Below are positions 5,449-12,212 of a stretch of DNA of 12,212 nt, in pieces; positions within the stretch are counted from its first letter, which is position 1; every line of letters begins with the position of its first letter. The stretch comes from JAZDLC01 sp043802345 (lineage in GTDB: Bacteria > Planctomycetota > B15-G4 > JADJEK01). The DNA is taken from positions 1 through 12,212 of the forward strand of contig JAZDLC010000428.1 in assembly GCA_043802345.1 (NCBI GenBank). The letters are read 5' to 3'. The position numbers and the translations under genes were made by a program. Under the pieces are notes generated by a model. That model did not search any database, was not told where the DNA came from, and saw only the letters and a program-made list of their open reading frames with translations.

Positions 5449-7568
5449 AGCGGCGCGCCCTGCTCTTGCTGCTGCCGTTCGTCGCGCCGGGCGGCTCCCT
5501 CTTCGGCCAGGCGGTCGCCGGGCCTCGCCAGGAACCTCTTCCGGGTTGGGAGGAGCTCGGCCCGGCTCCGATCGCCAACGGCAGCTACGCGGGACGCGTG
5601 TCGGCCATCGCCTGTTCCCGTACGGACTCGAATCGGATCTTCGTGGGAGGCGCGGACGGAGGCGTCTGGCGCACTCCGGACGGCGGCCTCACCTGGCAGC
5701 AGCTTGCGCAGGAGATGCCAACCACCGCCGTGGGGGCCCTTGCGCTCGACTCGTCCGACGAGGCGATCGTGTATGTCGGCACCGGCGAGGCGAACTACGC
5801 GAACCACTCCCGCTACGGACTCGGACTCTACAAGTCGCAGGACGGCGGGGAGACCTGGCAGCACCTGGCGGAGAGCACCTTCGCCGGCCGCTGCTTCTCG
5901 CGTCTCCAGGTCGATCCACAGAACGGTCAGATCGTCTACGGGGCCCTGACCCGGGCCGGAGGGTTCCCGGAACTTGCCGCGGCGAAGGGGCATCCCGGGG
6001 CCACCGGAGATCTGGGCGTGTTCAAGTCGACCGATGGCGGCATGACCTGGAACCGCCTGACAGGGGGGCTGCCGAACCTCTCCGCGACCGACCTGGTTCT
6101 CGACCCGAACAACCCCCAGCGGCTCTTTGCGGCGATCGGACGGATCTTCGGCAACTCCCAGAACGGCATCTACCGCTCGACGAACGGGGGTTCGAGCTGG
6201 ACCAAGCTGACCTCCGGCCTCCCCTCCTCGACCGTCGGGAGGATCAGCCTGGCGCTGGCTCCCAGCGATTCGAACCGGCTCTACGCCCTGATCACGAATC
6301 CGTGCGACAGCTCTGGCGGCGGCGCCGACACGAGGGGCGGCTACAAGAGCGTGAACGGGGGGAATAGCTGGACGTCGGTGCCGGTCGGCAGCATCCAATC
6401 CACCTACGGCTGGTACCTGTCCACGGTCCTGGTCCACCCCACGAACGCGGACACCGTCTTCATGGGCGGCCTGAACCTGCTTCGCTCCACTAATGGCGGC
6501 AGCAGCTTCTCGACCGTGACCCCGCCGCACGTGGATCTTCACGCCCTTTCGTTCGACGCCGCGGGCCGGCTGCTCGCGGGGGACGACGGCGGAGTCCATC
6601 GTTCGACGAACAACGGGAACTCCTGGGTCTCGATCAACGATGGGCTCGGCACGATCCAGCTCTACGCGGGACTCTCCAGCCACCCGTCCGACGACGACAT
6701 CTTCCTCGGCGGCATGCAGGACAACGGAAGCAACCGGCGCGACACGAACTCCCTGCTCTGGACCCAGGTCTTCGGCGGCGACGGCGGATGGACGCAGCTC
6801 GATCAGGCCAATCCCAGCCGGATGTTCGTCGAGTACCAGGGAACCGCCAACCTGTATCTCTCGACCGACGGCGGGTGGTCGTTCAACTGGTCCGGCAGCG
6901 GCGTGTCGAGCTACGATCGCAACTGCTTCCTGCCTCCGTTCCTGATCGATCCCGCCGACTCGAACCGGATGCTGTACGGCACGCACCGGGTCTACCGCAG
7001 CCTGAACGGGGGCTCGTCCTGGTCGGTGTTGAGCGGGGATCTGACGAACGGCTCGGGAGCGATCCGCTCCCTGGCGATCTCCCCGGCCGATTCAAACGTC
7101 GTGTGGGCCGCGACGAACGACGGCAATCTCCAGGTCTCCGTTAGCGGCGGCGCGAACTTCACGCGGGTGCTGTCCGGACTTCCCGGCTGGCCTCGCAACA
7201 CGCGTGAGATCTTCTGCCACCCGGCGGATGCCTCCTGCGCCTGGCTGGCAGTCGCGGCCTTCGGCACCGCTCAGATCAGGAAGACCGAGAATCTGGGGCA
7301 GAGCTGGACCGATCAGGACCAGGCTCTCCCCGACGTGCCGGTCAATGCCGTGGCGGTTCTTCCGGGGGTCGCTGACCAGATCTTCGCCGGCACGGACAGC
7401 GGTCTCTACGAGTCGAGGAACGGCGGCGTCAGCTTCTCGAGATACGGCCATGGCCTGCCGAACGCCCCGGTCATCGACCTGCTCCTGGAACCGGACCGCG
7501 GACGGCTGGTCGTCTCCACCCAGGGACGCGGCGTCTGGCGAACCCGTCTGGCGCCGATCAGAAGATGA
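5445..7568 (+). CDS. Exported multi-Asp-box (BNR/VPS10-like) beta-propeller protein
   Basis: The 707-residue product has a signal peptide (KRR, then LLLLLPFVA; cleavage probably near FGQA, residues 20-23). Twelve Asp-box motifs of the S-x-D/N-x-G-x-S/T-W/F type begin at residues 76, 130, 194, 244, 301, 347, 386, 472, 518, 564, 613 and 656, for example KSTDGGMTW and RSTNGGSSW. Spacing is 39-64 residues except one 86-residue step (386 to 472), where a degenerate blade around GGDGGWTQL probably sits. That makes about 13-14 blades, consistent with two seven-bladed propellers as in VPS10/sortilin-like and GH74-like proteins. The end, VVSTQGRGVWRTRL, closes the last blade. Sialidase RIP/Arg-triad residues are not evident, so a sialidase name is not justified; a binding, adhesion or scaffold role is as likely as catalysis. 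No sorting domain or anchor is seen. It is coupled by a 4-base overlap to the DUF4198-like gene. Confidence 0.9.
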   Translation: MKRRALLLLLPFVAPGGSLFGQAVAGPRQEPLPGWEELGPAPIANGSYAGRVSAIACSRTDSNRIFVGGADGGVWRTPDGGLTWQQLAQEMPTTAVGALALDSSDEAIVYVGTGEANYANHSRYGLGLYKSQDGGETWQHLAESTFAGRCFSRLQVDPQNGQIVYGALTRAGGFPELAAAKGHPGATGDLGVFKSTDGGMTWNRLTGGLPNLSATDLVLDPNNPQRLFAAIGRIFGNSQNGIYRSTNGGSSWTKLTSGLPSSTVGRISLALAPSDSNRLYALITNPCDSSGGGADTRGGYKSVNGGNSWTSVPVGSIQSTYGWYLSTVLVHPTNADTVFMGGLNLLRSTNGGSSFSTVTPPHVDLHALSFDAAGRLLAGDDGGVHRSTNNGNSWVSINDGLGTIQLYAGLSSHPSDDDIFLGGMQDNGSNRRDTNSLLWTQVFGGDGGWTQLDQANPSRMFVEYQGTANLYLSTDGGWSFNWSGSGVSSYDRNCFLPPFLIDPADSNRMLYGTHRVYRSLNGGSSWSVLSGDLTNGSGAIRSLAISPADSNVVWAATNDGNLQVSVSGGANFTRVLSGLPGWPRNTREIFCHPADASCAWLAVAAFGTAQIRKTENLGQSWTDQDQALPDVPVNAVAVLPGVADQIFAGTDSGLYESRNGGVSFSRYGHGLPNAPVIDLLLEPDRGRLVVSTQGRGVWRTRLAPIRR

Positions 7569-7717
7569 TCGATATTCGCATAAAGTCAGTTACGGCAAAT
7601 ACATAGATAACCTAGCACACGCTCCGGCGGGCACGGGGGCCCTGTTTTTCCATAACGCGCGTCGGCTGGCGGTGCTCTCAAAACGTATACAGTCGGCCCG
7701 GCCATCTGGGCGAAGCA

Positions 7718-7745
7718 GCTTCCCATGGAAGCCTCGCGAGCTTCC
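7718..7745 (+). other. Mutually exclusive hairpins before the CsgG gene
   Basis: GGAAGC at 7727-7732 can pair with GCTTCC on either side: 7718-7723 (3-base loop) or 7740-7745 (7-base loop). Both stems are perfect 6-mers and cannot coexist. They end 12 bases before the strong Shine-Dalgarno GGAGGAGG (7758-7765). This could be a simple RNA switch or just a short repeat. The rest of the 7569-7774 gap includes an AT-rich patch (about 7566-7620) but no promoter I can defend. Confidence 0.3.
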
Positions 7746-7774
7746 CCTAAGATGACCGGAGGAGGTACCGAACG

Positions 7775-8767
7775 ATGCGTACTGCATTCGCAATCACCGC
7801 TCTCATCTTCGCCGCCGGTTGCTCGTCGCAGGGCGTGGACGACTTTCTCACCAGTCCCGAGGTCAAGAGCACCAACACCGCCACTGTGGGGCAGAGGCAG
7901 CAGGATCTGTTCCACGGGACCAAGCCGCGCGTCGCCGTGATGGCGTTCGACAACAAGTCGGGCGTCTACAACTTCTACAACGGGAAGGCGGTCGGGGACG
8001 GCATGAACGAGCAGTTGGTGACGGCCTTCATGGAGACCGGCATGTTCGTGGTGGTCGAGCGGGCCATGCTCGGCGACGTGATGCAGGAGCAGGACCTGAA
8101 CAATTCGGATCGTTTCCGCGCGGGCGGCGCCACTCCCATTGGGCAGCTCGAGGGGGCCGACTTCCTGGTCTACGGCGCGGTGACCGAGATGCTGGAGAGC
8201 CAGGCCGGCGCGGGGCTGGGCGTTGTCAGCAAGCACGGGAACGCCATCAATCTGTTGGAAGGGGTCGGGGCGGCGCTCCAGCAGGACCATGTGGCGATCG
8301 ACCTGCGGCTGGTGGACGCCCGCACCGGACAGGTCGTCTCGGCGACCACGGTGGAAGGGCGGGCGCGCGATCTCGGCGCCAACCTGGGCATCTCCGTCAG
8401 CCACGTCCTGATCGGCGCCAGCGGCAGCTACCGCACGCCGATCCAGAAGGCGATTCGCGCCTGCATGATCCGGGCGGTCGACTGGACCGCGCTCCGGATC
8501 GCCGACGCCGGAATCGTCCGCGGTCCGCGGGAAGTGGACGTGGCCGCCTCCCAGGCCGCCGCCCAGGCCCAGGATGACCGGCTGATGGTGCCGGTGGCGG
8601 TGGATGGGGCCAAGGTGCGCATGAGCGCGGCGCCCGACAGCCTGGTGATCGCGACCCTCAGTCTCGGCTCCCAGATCAATGTGATCGCCGAGCAAGGGGA
8701 GTGGGTCCAGGTACGCCTGCCGAACGGCAGGGAAGGCTGGGTGGCGAAGAGCGCGTTCAATCAGTAG
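7775..8767 (+). CDS. CsgG/HfaB-domain lipoprotein with C-terminal SH3 domain
   Basis: The 330-residue product opens with a short lipoprotein signal, ALIFAAGC, with the lipidated Cys at position 16; the -3 residue is Ala instead of the usual Leu, so the lipobox is slightly atypical. Residues about 50-255 form a CsgG-type domain: PRVAVMAFDNKSG, a conserved GDGMNEQLVTAFMETGMFVVVER stretch split here over residues 71-93, ADFLVYGAVTEM, and DLRLVDARTGQVV. CsgG proteins are periplasm-facing outer-membrane lipoproteins; curli CsgG is a nonameric secretion pore, but many relatives only share the fold. Residues 267-330 are a bacterial SH3 domain (KVRMSAAPDS, then GEWVQVRLPNGREGWV), which often binds cell wall or protein peptides. 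The start is fixed by AGGAGG (7760-7765) 9 bases before the ATG. No curli subunit or chaperone genes are nearby, so a secretion role is not shown. Its stop is 6 bases from that of the converging acyl-CoA synthetase gene. Confidence 0.85.
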   Translation: MRTAFAITALIFAAGCSSQGVDDFLTSPEVKSTNTATVGQRQQDLFHGTKPRVAVMAFDNKSGVYNFYNGKAVGDGMNEQLVTAFMETGMFVVVERAMLGDVMQEQDLNNSDRFRAGGATPIGQLEGADFLVYGAVTEMLESQAGAGLGVVSKHGNAINLLEGVGAALQQDHVAIDLRLVDARTGQVVSATTVEGRARDLGANLGISVSHVLIGASGSYRTPIQKAIRACMIRAVDWTALRIADAGIVRGPREVDVAASQAAAQAQDDRLMVPVAVDGAKVRMSAAPDSLVIATLSLGSQINVIAEQGEWVQVRLPNGREGWVAKSAFNQ

Positions 8768-8773
8768 GCGAGA

Positions 8774-10315
8774 TCACTCGGACGGAATCTCACCCGCCGC
8801 AACCCAACGCTCCACCTCACCGCGTAGGATCTTGCCCGTCGTGGAGCGCGGGAGCGCCTCCAACGCCACGAAGTAGACCTTTCTTGGCCGTCTGTACGCC
8901 GCCAGCTCCCGCGCGCAGAGCCTGACCAACTCCGCTTCCGTCACCAGAGGGTCGGTCCGCGCCACGAACGCCACCGGCACCTCGCCCCACTGCGCATCCG
9001 GCCGGCGGACCACCACGGCGTCCTCTACCTTCTCGTGCGAAAGCAGCACTCGCTCGATCTCCGCCGGATAGATGCTCTCGCCGCCAGACTTGATCAGGTA
9101 CCTGACCCGATCGACGAAGTCGAGAGTCCCGTCCGGGTTGCGGCGCAGCACGTCGCCGGTGTGGAACCAGCCACCGCGGAAGTCGCGCGCGTTCTCCTCG
9201 TCCGCCCCGTAATACCCGCTGAACAGGGTTGGGCCGCGGAGCAGGACTTCTCCCGGTTCGCCGACCGGCACGTCGTTGTCGTCACCGTCAACGAGACGGA
9301 TCTCGCAGTTGCTGGACTGGGTTTTCGAAAGCCTCTCCGGTCTCTCGCCCACCGGGATCAGGCCGGCCGAGGCGGGCGGCGGTCCGCACTCCGTGGAGCC
9401 GAAGGTGTTGACATACGGCGCATCCAGCAGACGGGTGATCTCCGCGATCTGGTGGGCGGGGACCAGGTCGGCCATGATGCCGCACTGCGCGATCCCACGC
9501 GGGCGGACCCGGTCGATCTTCAGTGCCGTGATGAGCGGGCCGATCATGCCGGGCAGCAGCATCAGCCAGCCCAGCCTCTCCTCACGCACGATGTTGACGA
9601 GGCGTTCCGGGTCGAAACCGTCCACGACGAGGACCTTGCCTCCACCGAGCAGTGCTCCCAGGGATACCTCGATGGCGGTCATGTGATACAGGGGAGACCA
9701 GGCGACGTAGGTGTCGCAGAGCCGCAGGCGGGAGTCGGAGGCGCGCAGCAGGATGCGCGCCAGCTCGGCCCTGTGGCTGATCACGGCCCCTTTCGGCAGG
9801 CCGGTGGTGCCGCTGGTGTAGAGGATCAGCAGACCGTCCTCCGGATCGACCGCGGCCTTCGGCTCGGTGCTGTCCGCCGCGGCCAGCATCGGCTCGAACT
9901 CGCCGTCCAGGTTGATTCGCCGGGCGCCGCCCGCATCGACCTGGTCGAGCTTCTCGCTGAACCTCTTCGAGACGAACACCACTTTCGGATCGACCAGCCG
10001 GATGCAATGCAGGAGTTCCTGCGCGGAGAGGCGCGTGTTCTGGCAGGCCAGGATCGCGCCCAGCTTCGCCGCCGCGAGGGTGGCCGTCAGGTACGCGGCC
10101 CGGTTCTCCGACAGGATCGCGACCCGGTCGCCCCGGCCGACCCCATGGTCCGCCAGCAGGCGCGCGGTGCGGTTGACCTGATCATTGAGTTGCAGGTAGG
10201 TGAGGCTGGTTCCGCCGAGATCCAGGGCCGTGGCGCCGGGGGCGCTTTCTGCGCGCGAGCGGAAGAGCGCTCCGATTCCGGACCTCCCGGCGGAGCCGGC
10301 CGGGGCCCACGCCAT
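8774..10315 (-). CDS. AMP-dependent acyl-CoA synthetase/ligase
   Basis: The 513-residue cytosolic enzyme belongs to the ANL superfamily, which activates a carboxylic acid with ATP to an acyl-adenylate and then transfers it to CoA. All core motifs are present in order: P-loop-like YTSGTTGLPKG (166-176), FGSTECG (305-311), GWFHTGDV (382-389), the hinge DRVRYLIKSGGE (402-413) followed by IYPAEIE, and the catalytic Lys of STTGKILR (K495). The substrate, probably a fatty or aromatic acid, cannot be read from sequence; closest general types are long/medium-chain FadD-like and CaiC-like ligases. The ATG at 10315 is 3 bases after the thrS stop, with GGAGGAG inside the thrS end about 6 bases before it, so translation is coupled to thrS. 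The first ~10 residues (MAWAPAGSAG) are Ala/Gly-rich and may be a poorly conserved extension. Confidence 0.95.
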   Translation of the reverse strand: MAWAPAGSAGRSGIGALFRSRAESAPGATALDLGGTSLTYLQLNDQVNRTARLLADHGVGRGDRVAILSENRAAYLTATLAAAKLGAILACQNTRLSAQELLHCIRLVDPKVVFVSKRFSEKLDQVDAGGARRINLDGEFEPMLAAADSTEPKAAVDPEDGLLILYTSGTTGLPKGAVISHRAELARILLRASDSRLRLCDTYVAWSPLYHMTAIEVSLGALLGGGKVLVVDGFDPERLVNIVREERLGWLMLLPGMIGPLITALKIDRVRPRGIAQCGIMADLVPAHQIAEITRLLDAPYVNTFGSTECGPPPASAGLIPVGERPERLSKTQSSNCEIRLVDGDDNDVPVGEPGEVLLRGPTLFSGYYGADEENARDFRGGWFHTGDVLRRNPDGTLDFVDRVRYLIKSGGESIYPAEIERVLLSHEKVEDAVVVRRPDAQWGEVPVAFVARTDPLVTEAELVRLCARELAAYRRPRKVYFVALEALPRSTTGKILRGEVERWVAAGEIPSE

Positions 10316-10318
10316 CGT

Positions 10319-12163
10319 TCACTCCTCCAGATCGGCGCGCTGCTCGATCTCCTTTGCGACGCGTGCGAGCAGTTGGTCCAGCGGCATGTCTCCCAGATCC
10401 TTCCCGGAGCGCAGCCTGACGGCGACCTGCCCCTCCTCCTGCTCCCGGTCTCCCAGGACCAGCATGTACGGGATCTTCTCCAACTGCGCGTTGCGCAGTT
10501 TCTTCTGCATCCTTTCGGAAGAGAGGTCGACGTCGACCCGGAGGCCGCCCGTCCCGGTGTCGATCTCGGCGGCGAACAGCTCCGCCCTGACCTTCTCGGC
10601 GTACTCCTCGTGCCGGTCCGCGATCGGGACGATGCGGATCTGGATCGGCGAGAGCCAGGTCGGGAAGGCGCCGGCGTAGTGCTCGATCAGGAAGGCACAG
10701 AACCGCTCGTGGCTGCCGAGCGGCGCGCGGTGGATGACGTACACCGGGTGCTCCTGATCGTCGCTCCCCTTGTAGGTCAGCCCGAACCGTTCGGTCGCCA
10801 TGAAGTCGAGCTGATTCGTGGAGATCGCGTACTCCGTGCCGATCACGCTCTTGATCATGAAGTCGACCTTCGGCCCGTAGAAGGCGGCCTCGCCCTCCGC
10901 TTCCACGAAGGGGTAGCCCGACTCCTCCATCGCCTCCCGGATGACGGTCAGCGCCGCGAGCCACTTGTCCGGATCGTCCACGTACTTGTCGAGCTTCTTC
11001 AGGTCGGGCAGCGCCAGCAGCATGTAGTAGTTCTTGATCTTCATCAGCTCGTAGTAGCGGGCGTGAAGATGCATCACGTTCAGGAACTCCTGCCGGGCCT
11101 GATCGAAGCGGCAGTAGATGTGCGCGTCGTTCTGGCAGAACCCCCGGGTGCGCATCAGCCCTGAGAGGCTGCCCGATTTCTCGTAGCGGTAGACGACGCC
11201 GTACTCCGCGAGCCGGAGCGGCAGTTGCCGGTAGGTGCGCGGCTCCGCCAGGTAGATCTGGTGGTGGTGGGGACAGTTCATCGGCCGCAGGTAGAAGTTC
11301 TCCCCGTCGATGTCCATCGGCTTGTACATGTCGTCCTTGTAGTACGGCAGGTGGCCGGAACGGTAGTAGAGGTTCTCCTTGGTGATGTGGGGGGTGACCA
11401 CCCGTTGGTAGCCGTCCCTCCGCTCCTCTTTCATTGCCAGGTGAGCCAGTTCGTCCTGGAGCACGACCCCCTTCGGCATCCAGAGCGGCAGGCCGGCGCC
11501 CACGTCGTCCGAGAAGGTGAACAGACCGAGTGCCTTGCCGATCCTCCGGTGATCCCGCAGCTTGATCTGCTCGAGCCTTTCCAACTCCGCCGCGAGCTCC
11601 TCCTTGGTCGCGTAGCAGAGGCCGTAGACCCGCTGAAGCTGGTCGTTCTCCTCGTTCCCCCGCCAGTAGGCGCCCGCCAGGCGATGCAGCTTGAAGGCGC
11701 CGATCCTGCCGCTGTGCTCGACGTGCGGGCCCCGGCAGAGGTCGACGAAGTCACCCGTGGTGTAGAGCGAGACCTGGTCCACGCCCCCCGCGCCGTCCAC
11801 GACAGCGTCATCTCCGACCTCCTGGGCGACGCTCGTAGCCCCCTTCTCCTTCAGCAGGCCGAGCAACTCGATCTTGTAGGTCTGGTTCAGCTCCTTCATC
11901 CGCCCGATGGCGTCGTCGATCGGGACTTCCTCGCGATCGAACTTGAGCTTCTGCTTGCGCAGCTGCTTCATCCGCGCCTCGATCTTGGCGAGGTCCTCCT
12001 CGCCGAGCGAATCGGGCACCAGCACATCGTAGTAGAACCCGTTCTCGATCGCCGGGCCGACGCCGAACTTGGTCTCCGGCCAGAGCGACTGGATCGCCGC
12101 GGCCATCAGATGGGCGGCGGAATGCCGCATGGTCTCGAGACTTGGGTCTTGGGCCGGGTTCAC
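10319..12163 (-). CDS. thrS: Threonyl-tRNA synthetase, apparently lacking the TGS domain
   Basis: This class II synthetase charges tRNA-Thr and edits Ser-tRNA-Thr. The 614 residues begin directly at the N2 editing domain: H14-x-x-x-H18 in RHSAAH, with C143 and H147 in DLCRGPH. Motif 2 is YRYEKSGSLSGLMRTRGF (325-342); the zinc ligands are C297 (PMNCP), H348 (DAHIYC) and H478 (VIHRA); motif 3 is the Arg of LGSHERF (R487). Residues about 505-605 are the anticodon-binding domain. The E. coli enzyme has 642 residues including an N-terminal TGS domain of about 60; that domain is missing if GTG at 12163 is the start. GGAG about 9 bases upstream and a -10-like box at 12196-12201 support this start. 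The frame upstream stays open to the window edge, so a longer N-terminus is not excluded. It is not followed by infC-rpmI-rplT as is common, but by an acyl-CoA ligase. Confidence 0.95.
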   Translation of the reverse strand: MNPAQDPSLETMRHSAAHLMAAAIQSLWPETKFGVGPAIENGFYYDVLVPDSLGEEDLAKIEARMKQLRKQKLKFDREEVPIDDAIGRMKELNQTYKIELLGLLKEKGATSVAQEVGDDAVVDGAGGVDQVSLYTTGDFVDLCRGPHVEHSGRIGAFKLHRLAGAYWRGNEENDQLQRVYGLCYATKEELAAELERLEQIKLRDHRRIGKALGLFTFSDDVGAGLPLWMPKGVVLQDELAHLAMKEERRDGYQRVVTPHITKENLYYRSGHLPYYKDDMYKPMDIDGENFYLRPMNCPHHHQIYLAEPRTYRQLPLRLAEYGVVYRYEKSGSLSGLMRTRGFCQNDAHIYCRFDQARQEFLNVMHLHARYYELMKIKNYYMLLALPDLKKLDKYVDDPDKWLAALTVIREAMEESGYPFVEAEGEAAFYGPKVDFMIKSVIGTEYAISTNQLDFMATERFGLTYKGSDDQEHPVYVIHRAPLGSHERFCAFLIEHYAGAFPTWLSPIQIRIVPIADRHEEYAEKVRAELFAAEIDTGTGGLRVDVDLSSERMQKKLRNAQLEKIPYMLVLGDREQEEGQVAVRLRSGKDLGDMPLDQLLARVAKEIEQRADLEE

Positions 12164-12195
12164 GATCGGTCGCTCCAGGAGGGAATCGCGGAAAC

Positions 12196-12201
12196 AATCT
12201 A
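12196..12201 (-). promoter_or_regulatory. Possible -10 box of the thrS-acyl-CoA ligase transcript
   Basis: The minus strand reads TAGATT, identical to the -10 proposed for the PAPS synthase gene. It would start transcription near 12189, about 26 bases before the GTG. The -35 position would fall beyond the window, so it cannot be checked. Confidence 0.3.
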
Positions 12202-12212
12202 GCGTATGCGTC

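Noticed and set aside
5277..6986. 569-codon minus-strand open frame antisense to the propeller gene
   Set aside because: It runs across the boundary of two coupled plus-strand genes and resembles a shadow translation with no domain.
5600..7500. DNA-level tandem repeat array in the propeller gene
   Set aside because: The repeated CGAACGGGGG-like stretches are codons of the Asp-box protein motif with irregular spacing, not a tandem repeat or CRISPR.
5445..7568. Naming the Asp-box protein a sialidase
   Set aside because: Asp-boxes are structural and shared by many propellers; the sialidase Arg triad and RIP motif are not evident.
7586..8695. 369-codon minus-strand open frame antisense to the CsgG gene
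   Set aside because: It is His/Arg/Asp-rich with no motif; the plus strand has lipobox, strong Shine-Dalgarno and two domains.
7775..8767. Curli secretion system
   Set aside because: Only a CsgG-like domain is present; there are no curlin subunit, CsgE or CsgF genes in the window.
9035..11164. 709-codon plus-strand open frame antisense to the acyl-CoA ligase and thrS
   Set aside because: It spans two well-supported minus-strand genes, and its product has low-complexity V/R/D/Q/H composition without domains; this is a codon-bias artefact.

Overview
The window is dense, GC-rich bacterial chromosome with nine protein-coding genes, eight of them complete. A lipoprotein of the CsgG type, two further exported proteins and TGAxxATG-style gene packing point to a diderm (Gram-negative) bacterium. 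The mix of PAPS synthase, Asp-box propeller and an apparently TGS-less threonyl-tRNA synthetase suggests an uncultured lineage such as Acidobacteriota or a similar high-GC phylum, but nothing here fixes the taxon. No rRNA, tRNA, CRISPR array or complete mobile element was found.

Layout: (1) 1-1231 (+) is the 3' part of an alkaline-phosphatase-superfamily phosphodiesterase, cut by the window edge. (2) 1232-1494 is non-coding and holds an imperfect inverted repeat with an internal hairpin. It also has a short minus-strand reading frame that looks like the first codons of a Y1 (IS200/REP-type) transposase. (3) 1495-2118 (-) is a small PAPS-dependent sulfotransferase, divergent from (4) 2329-4059 (+), a bifunctional ATP sulfurylase/APS kinase (PAPS synthase). 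A 210 bp control region with a plausible sigma-70-type promoter lies between them. (5) 4040-4504 (+) is an SRPBCC-fold protein overlapping the PAPS synthase end. (6) 4594-5448 and 5445-7568 (+) are a translationally coupled pair of exported proteins: a DUF4198-like protein and a twelve-Asp-box beta-propeller. (7) 7775-8767 (+) is a CsgG-domain lipoprotein with a C-terminal SH3 domain. (8) On the minus strand, thrS (12163-10319) is followed after 3 bp by an acyl-CoA synthetase (10315-8774), whose stop converges on the CsgG gene stop with 6 bp between.

How the genes work together: PAPS synthase makes the activated sulfate donor and the neighbouring sulfotransferase would use it, so 1495-4059 reads as a compact sulfation locus. 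The phosphodiesterase and the SRPBCC protein are candidate partners, but their substrates cannot be read from sequence. The DUF4198/propeller pair and the CsgG lipoprotein look like cell-envelope functions. The thrS/acyl-CoA ligase pair joins housekeeping and lipid metabolism by co-transcription without an obvious functional link. I see no clearly new biological system. The items most worth checking are the transposase-end remnant, the sulfation locus, the coupled propeller pair and the CsgG-SH3 fusion.
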